Positions 1 to 6,301 of a stretch of DNA of 45,646 nt are shown here, piece after piece. Both the position numbers and the translations under genes were made by a program. The notes under the pieces were generated by a model. The model made no database searches. It saw nothing but the letters and a program-made list of their open reading frames with translations, and had not been told where the DNA came from. Position 1 is the stretch's first letter, and every line of letters starts with the position of its first letter. This DNA is from Rhodobacteraceae bacterium HLUCCA09. Its GTDB lineage: Bacteria; Pseudomonadota; Alphaproteobacteria; Rhodobacterales; Rhodobacteraceae. The stretch is taken from contig LJNT01000148.1 in the NCBI GenBank assembly GCA_001314685.1, forward strand, positions 1-45,646. The letters are read 5' to 3'.

Positions 1-101
1 TGGATGACCATCGTGTTGGCGGTGGGGATGTCGAGGCCCGACTCGACGATCGTCGTGGCCAGCAGCACGTCGTACTTGCCATCGTAGAAGGCGTTCATCA
101 G
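1..101 (-). CDS. mfd: Mfd (transcription-repair coupling factor) fragment, partial at both ends
   Basis: The minus strand reads [13 protein letters not shown] followed by [19 protein letters not shown], which is the helicase-domain segment of Mfd just before the QLRGRVGR motif. Mfd removes stalled RNA polymerase and recruits UvrA. The C-terminal part would lie left of base 1. The N-terminal part, more than 700 residues in the family, is missing: upstream of the shared CTGATG at 96-101 the frame continues into an unrelated secreted-protein sequence instead of the expected Mfd residues. Either the contig end is a chimera or a deletion has fused two genes. The identity of the fragment is secure; its status as a real gene is not. 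Confidence 0.8.
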   Translation of the reverse strand, partial: MMNAFYDGKYDVLLATTIVESGLDIPTANTMVI

Positions 102-416
102 CACGACACTTTCCCCACCGGATCCGACCAGCAGGAACCCCATGTCGAAGGGAGATGTGTGCGAGAATCCGTCCAGCGCCGCGGTGCCCGAGGTGGTAGC
201 CCCCGAAAGCCCCGAGACGAGGATCTCCGACGGATAGAGCGACGCCGGCCCCGACGAGCCCGAGCCCGGCAGGGTCAGCGCGGTCGTGTTCGCGGAGGCG
301 CTAGCGGCCTGCAGCTACAGCGCCGCCGTCGCGGCGAGCAGGGAAGGTCGCGGCGAGCAGGGACGCAAACCCGACCGCAAACGCGCGATGCGCCCGAACT
401 TGCCGAAGCGCGCGCA
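96..416 (-). pseudogene. Decayed secreted protein with proprotein-convertase P-domain-like segment, fused to Mfd
   Basis: Reading right to left, an ATG at 416 opens a signal-peptide-like start ([10 protein letters not shown] then [12 protein letters not shown]). The frame is then broken by a 19-bp tandem duplication (copies begin at 329 and 348) and by a TAG at 315-317. After the break, in the Mfd frame, the sequence reads [33 protein letters not shown] and [14 protein letters not shown]. This pattern (YPS.I.VSGL, L.GFSHT.P, LLVGPGG.SVVLM) is the bacterial P-domain-like module found in secreted or PEP-CTERM-type proteins. The usual continuation after SVVLM is absent because the frame enters Mfd. 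Family recognition is from memory of the motif pattern; the frameshift, stop and fusion are read directly. Confidence 0.5.
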
Positions 417-472
417 TGTCCGGCGATTTCCAATCCGGGAAAGAGGTCATCGGCGGGTGGTGTCCGTCATCA

Positions 473-494
473 CGTTTCCGGGATCCCGGAAACG
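473..494. promoter_or_regulatory. Perfect 22-bp palindrome between the P-domain pseudogene and erpA
   Basis: The arms CGTTTCCGGGA and its exact reverse complement abut with no spacer. The site lies in the divergent intergenic region, about 90 bp upstream of the erpA start and about 55 bp upstream of the pseudogene start. A perfect spacer-less dyad suits a dimeric regulator. As RNA it could form a 9-bp stem with a GATC loop, and the GTTTTC that follows gives it slight terminator character on the plus strand. A related half (TCCGGGAAA) occurs near 435. Confidence 0.45.
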
Positions 495-515
495 GTTTTC
501 TTCGGCGCCCCATGC

Positions 516-544
516 TTGTCGCCGGAGCTTCGGCAGCGTATCTT
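516..544 (+). promoter_or_regulatory. Putative sigma-70-type promoter of erpA
   Basis: TTGTCG (516-521) and TATCTT (539-544) are separated by exactly 17 bp, each matching four of six consensus positions. This would put the transcription start about 30 nt before the erpA CGGAGG ribosome binding site. It is a consensus match only. Confidence 0.4.
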
Positions 545-583
545 CCCTCAAGAAACGCTTGGAAATTCTCGCCCGGAGGCCCC

Positions 584-913
584 ATGGCCGACACCCTCAC
601 CCTGCCCCCCACCGTCACCGACCGCGCCTTTGCCCGGCTTTCCGAGATCGGCGCAGCGCCAAAGGCGCTGCGCGTGGCGGTCAAGGGCGGGGGCTGCTCG
701 GGCTTCGAATACGAGATCACGCTCGACGACCCGGCCGACGACGACCTGATCCTCGAGAGGGACGGGCAGATGGTGGTGGTCGACGAGGTATCGCTGCCGT
801 TCCTCGAGAGCGCCACGATCGACTTCTCCGAAGAACTGATCGGCGCGCGCTTCACCATCGACAACCCCAACGCCACCTCGTCCTGCGGCTGCGGCACGTC
901 GTTCTCGATCTGA
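584..913 (+). CDS. erpA: Iron-sulfur cluster insertion protein, ErpA/HesB/IscA family
   Basis: A-type Fe-S carrier that receives clusters from the scaffold and passes them to apoproteins in the cytoplasm. The 109 residues carry the three conserved cysteines: C38 in GGGCSGF and C101/C103 in the C-terminal SSCGCGTSF. The track ORF begins at 416, but ATG 584 is preceded by CGGAGG with a 5-nt gap and gives the normal family length, so the upstream extension is rejected. A promoter-like pair sits at 516-544. ErpA versus another A-type carrier cannot be settled from one sequence; ErpA is the usual assignment for a free-standing alphaproteobacterial copy. A second Fe-S protein, the IscU/NifU-like scaffold at 14034, lies in the same window. 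Confidence 0.9.
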   Translation: MADTLTLPPTVTDRAFARLSEIGAAPKALRVAVKGGGCSGFEYEITLDDPADDDLILERDGQMVVVDEVSLPFLESATIDFSEELIGARFTIDNPNATSSCGCGTSFSI

Positions 914-1141
914 GCCGGCCCGGCACGGCGCGCACGGAAACGACCGATCGGCGCAGGTCGCGCTCGGTGCCGGCCGGCCGGCCCGCCGGATGGCACCTGC
1001 CACGGCCGCCCTCCGCTGCGGCGCAGGGGCGCGGTTTACATCCCGCGCGATGCGCTTACGCTGGCGACGCATCCATCGTGCACCCGCGCAGACACGCGGC
1101 CACGACGAATCCACCCCCGATCACAGACACCGGAGGCAGCC

Positions 1142-1570
1142 ATGACCACCGTCAAGGCAGGCGACACCGTACGCATCCACTACACCGGCACCCTCGCCGA
1201 CGGCACCACCTTCGATTCCAGCCAGGGCCGCGAGCCACTGGAATTCACCGTGGGCTCGGGCCAGATCATCTCCGGTCTCGACAGCGCGCTGCCGGGCATG
1301 GAGGTCGGCGACCAGAAGAAGGTCGAGATCGCCGCCGACGAGGCCTACGGCCAGAAGGACCCGGCGGCGATGCAGCCCGTCCCCCGTGGCGAGATCCCGG
1401 ACAACATCCCGCTCGACATCGGCACCCAGCTACAGGTGCAGGACGGGTCGGGCCGCGTCGCTCAGGTCCAGGTGGCCGAGGTCACCGACGAGACGGTGGT
1501 GCTCGACATGAACCATCCGCTCGCGGGCGAAGACCTCACCTTCGACATCGAACTCGTCGAGAAGGTCTGA
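1142..1570 (+). CDS. FKBP-type peptidyl-prolyl cis-trans isomerase, SlyD-like
   Basis: Cytoplasmic proline isomerase and chaperone. The FKBP core is split by an inserted flap, as in SlyD: VRIHYTGTLADGTTFDSS near residues 10-27, then GLDSALPGMEVGD, an insert from about residue 80 to 120, and the closing DMNHPLAGEDLTFDIELV. The 142 residues lack the His/Cys-rich metal-binding tail of E. coli SlyD, which is common outside enterics. GGAGG lies 5 nt before the ATG. It is followed by 257 bp holding a dispersed repeat in the opposite orientation, so it is probably transcribed alone. Confidence 0.92.
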   Translation: MTTVKAGDTVRIHYTGTLADGTTFDSSQGREPLEFTVGSGQIISGLDSALPGMEVGDQKKVEIAADEAYGQKDPAAMQPVPRGEIPDNIPLDIGTQLQVQDGSGRVAQVQVAEVTDETVVLDMNHPLAGEDLTFDIELVEKV

Positions 1571-1627
1571 CCGCCGGCCCGGGCCGGGAGCACGAACCGC
1601 GTTCCAGTGGGCACGACGGCCCGCCCA

Positions 1628-1656
1628 CCCGGCGATCCCTCGCCTGCGCGCGCCGC
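1628..1656 (-). repeat. 29-bp module, identical to 40621-40649
   Basis: A run starting CCCGGCGATCCCTCGCC on the plus strand is identical over 29 bases to a second copy 39 kb away. Both lie just beyond the AAGAAG tail of a dispersed repeat core, in the same relative orientation (7 bases away here, 55 bases at 40.7 kb). Exact identity outside genes over this distance suggests it is an extra module of the repeat. Confidence 0.7.
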
Positions 1657-1663
1657 GCCCGCC

Positions 1664-1744
1664 CTTCTTCTTGCTAGAAATATCCCCGCCGGAGGCCCTG
1701 CCCCGCCTCCGGCGGGGCAACTTGGAGGAGTGCGCCGAAGGCGC
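1664..1744 (-). repeat. Dispersed structured repeat, copy 1
   Basis: Read on the minus strand: hairpin A (GCGCCTTCGGCGC, 1744-1732), hairpin B (arms GCCCCGCC and GGCGGGGC, 3-base loop, 1718-1700), then the core GCCTCCGGCGGGGATATTT...AGCAAGAAGAAG (1696-1664). The architecture matches copy 2 at 2662-2741, including 18 identical bases around hairpin A. This copy is antisense to both flanking genes. Confidence 0.75.
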
Positions 1745-1827
1745 TCCGCTGCATGGGCCGGTGATCGGCGGGGCTTGCCCTCGCCGGCCGGGCGCGAGAT
1801 GACGGGGGCGACCCGCGGGAGGCCCCG

Positions 1828-2610
1828 ATGAAGATCGCCACCTTCAACATCAACGGCATCAAGGCGCGGCAGGCCGCACTCCTCGACTGGCTCGAGGCGG
1901 CCGCGCCCGACGTGGCCCTCCTGCAGGAGATCAAGTCGGTCGACGGCAATTTTCCGACCGAGCCCTTCGAGGCGCGCGGCTACCATGTCGCCACCCACGG
2001 GCAGAAGGGCTTCAACGGCGTGGCGATCCTGTCGAAGCGGCCGCTCGAGGACGTCTCGCGCGGCCTGCCGGGCGACGAGGCCGACGAACAGGCCCGCTGG
2101 ATCGAGGCGACGGTGGCGGGCGAGAGCCGGCGCGTGCGCCTGTGCGGCCTCTACCTGCCCAACGGCAACCCCGCGCCGGGGCCGAAATACGACTACAAGC
2201 TCGCCTGGATGGCGCGGCTGAAGGCGCGCGCCGAGGCGCTTCTGGCCGACGAGGCACTGGCGGTCATGGCGGGCGACTACAACGTCATCCCGCAGGACGA
2301 GGACGCCGCCCGCCCCGCGGCCTGGCGGGCCGACGCGCTCGCCCTGCCCGACAGCCGCCGCGCCTTCCGCTCGGTGCTCAACCTCGGCTTCACCGACGCC
2401 TTTCGCGCCCGCGTGCAAGGCCCGGGCCACTACACGTTCTGGGATTACCAGGCCGGCGCGTGGGACCGCGACGACGGCATCCGCATCGACCATGCCCTGC
2501 TCACGCCCCAGGCGGCCGACCTGCTGACGGGCGTGGGCATCGACCGCGACGTGCGGGGCCGCGAGAAACCCTCGGACCACGTCCCGCTCTGGATCGAGCT
2601 CGACGCCTGA
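1828..2610 (+). CDS. xth: Exodeoxyribonuclease III / AP endonuclease
   Basis: Cleaves DNA at abasic sites and has 3'-5' exonuclease and 3'-repair activity in base-excision repair. The 260 residues cover the full endonuclease/exonuclease/phosphatase fold: FNINGIKAR near residue 6, the metal-binding Glu34 in LLQEIKS, the LPNGNP segment, GDYNVIP in the middle, and the terminal SDHVPLWIEL with the catalytic Asp-His pair around residues 250-251. CGGGAGGC precedes the ATG. It fits functionally with the base-excision glycosylase about 1 kb downstream on the other strand, but they are not co-transcribed. Confidence 0.96.
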   Translation: MKIATFNINGIKARQAALLDWLEAAAPDVALLQEIKSVDGNFPTEPFEARGYHVATHGQKGFNGVAILSKRPLEDVSRGLPGDEADEQARWIEATVAGESRRVRLCGLYLPNGNPAPGPKYDYKLAWMARLKARAEALLADEALAVMAGDYNVIPQDEDAARPAAWRADALALPDSRRAFRSVLNLGFTDAFRARVQGPGHYTFWDYQAGAWDRDDGIRIDHALLTPQAADLLTGVGIDRDVRGREKPSDHVPLWIELDA

Positions 2611-2661
2611 GCGCTGCAGGGACGCCCGGCGCGCTCCGCGCGATCGTCCGGCTCTGGCGGA

Positions 2662-2741
2662 GCGCCTTCGGCGCGCACCCCCTTGTGGCCCCGCCTGCGG
2701 CGGGGCGATGCCTCCGGCGGGATACTTGCAGCAAGAAGAAG
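2662..2741 (+). repeat. Dispersed structured repeat, copy 2
   Basis: Hairpin A (GCGCCTTCGGCGC, 2662-2674), hairpin B (GCCCCGCC-TGC-GGCGGGGC, 2688-2706), then the core GCCTCCGGCGGG-ATACTTGC-AGCAAGAAGAAG (2710-2741). It begins about 50 bases after the xth stop on the same strand. Confidence 0.75.
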
Positions 2742-2860
2742 CAAGAGGCGCGCGAGGATACGTGTGCACGCGGGCCGGGCGGGGGCGTGCCTCCCGCGGC
2801 CATGGTTGCGCTGCCTCGGCATTCTGTTGCAGGCTCGCACCGTGCGGCGCCTGTCCGAGC

Positions 2861-2885
2861 GCACGGCACGGCACGGCACGGCATG
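2861..2885 (+). repeat. Pentanucleotide tandem repeat (GCACG)
   Basis: Four perfect GCACG units and a fifth reading GCATG, between the convergent ends of xth and the esterase. Such tracts can vary in copy number by slippage. No gene is affected. Confidence 0.8.
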
Positions 2886-2906
2886 GGCGCCACGCACCGC
2901 CCGCCT

Positions 2907-3572
2907 TCAGGCCTCGAGGCCGAGCTTGCCGCGCAGGAATCCCACCGCCTGGCCCAGCCCGTCGGGGGCGATGCCGTGGCCGGTGCCCTGCATCGTGTAG
3001 GTGTAGGTCTCGAAGCCCCCGCGCGCGAGGTGGCCCGCCGCGTCGTCCATCGAGGCATGGGGCACCACGTCGTCGGCGTCGCCGTGCAGGAGCAGCACGG
3101 GCGGTTTCGAGACTGCCTCGCCCAGCCGCTCGGGCACCAGCAGGCGCCCCGAGAAGGCGGCGATGGCGGCAACCGGCCCGGCCCGGCGGGGGGCGACGTG
3201 CAGGCTCATCATGGTGCCCTGCGAAAAGCCCACCAGCGCCAGCCGGTCGGGGCTCAGCCCCTCTGCCTCGAGCACATGGTCGAGGAAGGCGTCGAGATCG
3301 GCCGCCGCGCGCTCGAGCCCGGCCAGCGACTCCGCCTCCGACGAGCCGTCGATCCACGGGATCGAGAACCATTGCCGCCCCATCGGCGCGGCCGCGCAGG
3401 GCTCTGGCGCATCGGGTGCCCAGAAGGCGGTGCCGGGCAGGTGCGGCGCGAGCGGATCGGCGAGGCCCAGGAGGTCGGCGCCGTCGGCGCCGTAACCGTG
3501 CAGGAACACCACCGCCTGACGCGCCTCGCCCGCCGCCGCGCCCCGGCGCCCCGCCTGCAAGTCCCGCGTCAT
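2907..3572 (-). CDS. Phospholipase/carboxylesterase-type alpha/beta hydrolase
   Basis: Serine hydrolase of the phospholipase/carboxylesterase (YpfH-like) family, probably cytoplasmic and acting on short acyl esters. Visible parts of the 221 residues: VVFLHGYGADG (oxyanion region, about residues 21-31), the nucleophile Ser117 in GFSQG, LLLHGDADDVVP carrying the catalytic Asp, and GTGHGIAPDG carrying the His. The start ATG overlaps the TGA of the upstream glycosylase as ATGA, so the two are translationally coupled; the track's longer start lies inside that gene. Its physiological substrate cannot be read from sequence. Confidence 0.88.
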   Translation of the reverse strand: MTRDLQAGRRGAAAGEARQAVVFLHGYGADGADLLGLADPLAPHLPGTAFWAPDAPEPCAAAPMGRQWFSIPWIDGSSEAESLAGLERAAADLDAFLDHVLEAEGLSPDRLALVGFSQGTMMSLHVAPRRAGPVAAIAAFSGRLLVPERLGEAVSKPPVLLLHGDADDVVPHASMDDAAGHLARGGFETYTYTMQGTGHGIAPDGLGQAVGFLRGKLGLEA

Positions 3573-4222
3573 GTCATCCCCTCGCGCGATTTCTCGACGT
3601 GGAAGTACGCCCAGAGCAGCCGCGCCGCAACCGCCCGCCAGGGCGACCACGCCTCGGCCATCCCGCGAAGCGCGCGCTCGCTGGGGCGCTCGGACAGGTC
3701 GAACAGCAGCCGCGCCGATTCCCGCAGGGCGAGGTCACCCGGGGCGAACACGTCGGCCCGTCCGAGCGAGAACATCGCGTAGATCTCGGCCGTCCAGCGT
3801 CCGATCCCGGGCACCGCGGTGAGCGTCGTGACCACCTCCGCCTCCGGTGCCGCGCGCAGGGCGGTGTAGTCGATCTCCGCCTCGGCGAGCGCGCGGGCAT
3901 AGCGGATCTTCTGCCGTGACAGCCCGCAGGCGCGCAGCGCGTCGTCACCCGCGGCCGCCACCGCCGTCGGCTCGGTCAGCCCCGCCGCCACGAGCCGGCC
4001 CCATATGGCGCGGGCCGAGGCGACCGAGACCTGCTGCGACACGATCGCCGACAGGAGCGCGCCGTAGCCGTCCTGGCGCAGCCTGAGCGGCACCTGACCC
4101 GCCCGCTGCAGCGCGTGGGCGAAGCGCGGCTCGCGCGCGGCGAGCCATTCCGCTCCCTCGGCCACGCAGGCGGCCCCCCGGATCACGCGGCCGATACAGT
4201 CACTCTCTTGCATCGTTGCCAT
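3569..4222 (-). CDS. DNA-3-methyladenine glycosylase-type HhH-GPD protein (AlkA-like)
   Basis: Base-excision glycosylase removing alkylated purines. About 217 residues carry a helix-hairpin-helix and Gly/Pro-rich loop (LTAVPGIGRWTAEIYAM, residues 134-150) followed by the catalytic Asp163 in FAPGDLAL. There is no C-terminal Fe-S cysteine cluster, which separates it from MutY/Nth and points to AlkA. Start chosen at 4222, where AAAGGG lies 5 nt upstream; ATG 4213 is an alternative, and the track start at 4270 would run under the divergent gene. It is the first gene of a coupled pair with the esterase and stands back to back with an AlkB-like gene 65 bp away. Confidence 0.88.
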   Translation of the reverse strand: MATMQESDCIGRVIRGAACVAEGAEWLAAREPRFAHALQRAGQVPLRLRQDGYGALLSAIVSQQVSVASARAIWGRLVAAGLTEPTAVAAAGDDALRACGLSRQKIRYARALAEAEIDYTALRAAPEAEVVTTLTAVPGIGRWTAEIYAMFSLGRADVFAPGDLALRESARLLFDLSERPSERALRGMAEAWSPWRAVAARLLWAYFHVEKSREGMT

Positions 4223-4287
4223 ACCTGCCCTTTCCGACCGGTCGTGGCGTGTGGTATCGTGACGCGGCAACCGGAGTTGTGACCGCC

Positions 4288-4884
4288 ATGGCTTTCGACG
4301 CGCTTCCCTCGGGCGTCCGACTGCTGCCCGAGCTCATCACCGAAGAGCAGGAGTCCGCCCTCGTGGCGGCGCTCGACGATGGCGTGTGGGAAGACGGCGG
4401 GCGCGGCGACGGGTACCGCTCGCAGCAATTCGGCTGGTGGCGCCCGCAGCTGCTGGCGCAGTCGGGCCAGCCCGACCGTTTCCTCGGCGCCCTGCCCGAC
4501 TGGGCCGCGCCGCTGGTCAGCCGCCTGCACGTGCTCGCGCCGTTCGACTACGCCCCCGATCACCTCGTGGTGCGCGAGCTGGTCCCGGGTGCCAGCCCCC
4601 AGTTGCGCAAGGGCGAGGGGCGCACGGTGGCGACGCTGGCGCTGCTCAACGACCTGCCGGTGCGCTTCCGCAAGCGCGAGGGCTCGGGCGACTGGCATCT
4701 CAGCCAGCCGCGCCGCTCCCTTCTGGTGCTGACCGAGCGCTTCGACCGGTCGTGGGATCGCACGATCCTGCCCACCGGCCTGCCGGAGGGGGGGCAACCG
4801 CACGTCACGGTCGAGGGGCACCCTGCCGGCATCCCCTCCGGCCGCCTGCTCACCCTGACCTTCCGCCGCGTCTCCGAGAGCTGA
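4288..4884 (+). CDS. AlkB-like 2OG-Fe(II) oxygenase-fold protein lacking the iron ligands
   Basis: The 198 residues align by eye along the whole AlkB-type family: LLPELITEEQESALVAAL at the N-terminus, FLGALPDW, PDHLVVRELVPG, RTVATLAL, RRSLLVL and the terminal LLTLTFRRV. Active members have NEYxPG..I.PHxD and W.HGI at the positions where this protein has RELVPGASPQLRKG and SWDRTI. The HxD pair, the distal His and the Asn/Tyr of the cosubstrate site therefore all appear lost, while the C-terminal Arg strand is kept. ATG 4288 has GGAG 11 nt upstream; the track start at 4216 overlaps the divergent glycosylase. Dioxygenase activity is unlikely; a DNA-binding or accessory role next to an alkylation glycosylase is inference. 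Confidence 0.7.
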   Translation: MAFDALPSGVRLLPELITEEQESALVAALDDGVWEDGGRGDGYRSQQFGWWRPQLLAQSGQPDRFLGALPDWAAPLVSRLHVLAPFDYAPDHLVVRELVPGASPQLRKGEGRTVATLALLNDLPVRFRKREGSGDWHLSQPRRSLLVLTERFDRSWDRTILPTGLPEGGQPHVTVEGHPAGIPSGRLLTLTFRRVSES

Positions 4885-5004
4885 GGCGCGCGCTGACGGG
4901 CGCGCCTCACCGTCACCCTGCCCCCGGACAGACGAAAAGGGGCGCAGCACCCGGCCGCGCCCCTCCATGCATCTCCGCGCGTGCCCGCGCGCGCGCGCCC
5001 CGGG

Positions 5005-5658
5005 TCAGGTGCGCGCCCGGCCCACCACCGCCCAGGCGGCCGGCAGCACCAGCGCCGCGAGCGCCAGTTTCATCGCGTCGCCGATCAGGAACGGCGTCAG
5101 CCCCCAGGCCAGCGTTTGCTCCCACACGGTCGCGTAGGCATCGGGGCGGAACATGCCCTGCTCGATCAGCAGGCCCAGCCAGGCGAGGCCGGGGACGTAG
5201 AGAACGAGGTTGCCGATCAGCATGGCGAGCGCCATCCACAGGACCGAGCGGTCCCAGCCGCGGCGGGCCAGCCAGCCCATCGCGCCCACCGCCAGGACAT
5301 AGCCCACGAGGTAGCCGCCGGTCGTGCCCATCATGTAGTCGAGGCCCGCAAGCTCGGCCGTCGAGCTCTGGAACACGTCGAAGCCGACCGCGCCGATGCC
5401 CATGTACACGAGGATTGTCGCAAGCCCGAGGCGAGGCCCGTAGGTCGCGCCGATCGTCAGCACCGCGAAGGTGCCGAGATTGACGGCCACCGGCGAGGGC
5501 GGCACCGCCACCTTGATCTGCGCCGCCAGCGTCAGCAGCGCCACTCCCAAGGCCACCAGAGCGGCCTGCTTGGTGCGCAGCCCCAGGCCCTGCCGCGGCC
5601 CCAGCGCCTCCGCCAGCGCCATTCTGCCGTAAACCCCCTGATCCGTCACGGTCGCCAT
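5005..5658 (-). CDS. bioY: Biotin transporter BioY (ECF substrate-binding component)
   Basis: Integral membrane S component that captures biotin. The 217 residues have about six hydrophobic segments and BioY-typical stretches such as AAQIKVAVPPSPVAVNLGTFAVL, split around IGATYGPRLG, then GTTGGYLVGYVLA and LIGNLVLYVPGLAWL. GGAGG lies 7 nt before the ATG at 5658. No bioM/bioN ATPase or permease genes are adjacent, so it either works alone or recruits shared ECF modules. The next minus-strand gene upstream is the DUF6314 gene, 88 bp away. Signal-peptide-like features are absent; the first membrane helix begins near residue 30. Confidence 0.93.
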   Translation of the reverse strand: MATVTDQGVYGRMALAEALGPRQGLGLRTKQAALVALGVALLTLAAQIKVAVPPSPVAVNLGTFAVLTIGATYGPRLGLATILVYMGIGAVGFDVFQSSTAELAGLDYMMGTTGGYLVGYVLAVGAMGWLARRGWDRSVLWMALAMLIGNLVLYVPGLAWLGLLIEQGMFRPDAYATVWEQTLAWGLTPFLIGDAMKLALAALVLPAAWAVVGRART

Positions 5659-5746
5659 CTGCCCGCCTCCCTTGCCGGTGTCACTTTCCCAGCGTGTCCT
5701 GCCGCAAACCCGCCCCCCGCGCAAGCGCGGCCCGCAGCGCCGTGCC

Positions 5747-6199
5747 TCAGGCCGGCTCGTAGCGAGACACCATCCGGTAGTCCTTCCGCGGCCCCCGCAC
5801 CTCCCACACCGCGTTCCACCGGGGCCACGCGGAGAAGTCGTAGGCGACGCGATAGACGTCGGGCGGGCAGTCGTGCACCGCCCCGGGCCGTGCCTCGCTT
5901 GGGTCGAAGTCGTGAAACGTCCGCCCGTCGCCGAAGAGCACCCCGACGCGCCCCGCGCCGACCCGCCAGAGATACCGCCGCTCCGCGCGCATCGGGGTCT
6001 GCCCGGCCAGATGCAGCTCCCCCGCCTCCGAATAGGCCAGCCCCGCCCCGACTGGCACGAAGGTCGCCACGCCCTCGAAGCACCCCGCCGTGCCCGCCCG
6101 CCGGTCGTCGATCTCGCGCCGGAGCCGCCACGCCCCGGCAAGAGCGGCCAGAAGCGCCTCGGCCGCATCGGCGCCCGCCCCCGGCTTCTTCTTGCTCAA
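5747..6199 (-). CDS. DUF6314 family protein
   Basis: About 150 residues recognisable by GAWRLRREIDDRRAG near the start, RRYLWRVGAGRVGVLFGDGR in the middle, and DVYRVAYDFSAWPRWNAVWE then GPRKDYRMVSRY at the end; this is the DUF6314 pattern common in Rhodobacterales, of unknown function and lipocalin/calycin-like in composition. The start is unusual: no in-frame ATG lies near the domain. The only candidates are TTG 6199, inside a dispersed repeat core (GGGGATATTTTG), and GTG 6232 without a ribosome binding site. TTG 6199 is given because GGGG precedes it by 5 nt. The repeat may have replaced the original leader. Confidence 0.72.
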   Translation of the reverse strand: MSKKKPGAGADAAEALLAALAGAWRLRREIDDRRAGTAGCFEGVATFVPVGAGLAYSEAGELHLAGQTPMRAERRYLWRVGAGRVGVLFGDGRTFHDFDPSEARPGAVHDCPPDVYRVAYDFSAWPRWNAVWEVRGPRKDYRMVSRYEPA

Positions 6200-6217
6200 A
6201 ATATCCCCGCCGGAGGC
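6184..6217 (-). repeat. Dispersed repeat core, copy 3
   Basis: The minus strand reads GCCTCCGGCGGGGATATTTT followed by GAGCAAGAAGAAGC. The core is as in copies 1 and 2, but the paired upstream hairpins are not evident. It overlaps the probable 5' end of the DUF6314 gene, unlike most copies, which follow gene ends. Confidence 0.7.
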
Positions 6218-6301
6218 ATCCGCCCTCTCCACCCGCGCGGCGCTGGACGTGCCCGCCCCCCCCGGTCTAGGAGCGGCGCCGAGGCAAGAAAAGAGGCGCA
6301 C

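Noticed and set aside
2861-2885. GCACG repeats as a CRISPR or origin iteron
   Set aside because: Units are five bases with no spacers and no associated genes.
4216-4287. Upstream extension of the AlkB-like gene to 4216
   Set aside because: It overlaps the divergent glycosylase start and has no ribosome binding site; homology begins after 4288.
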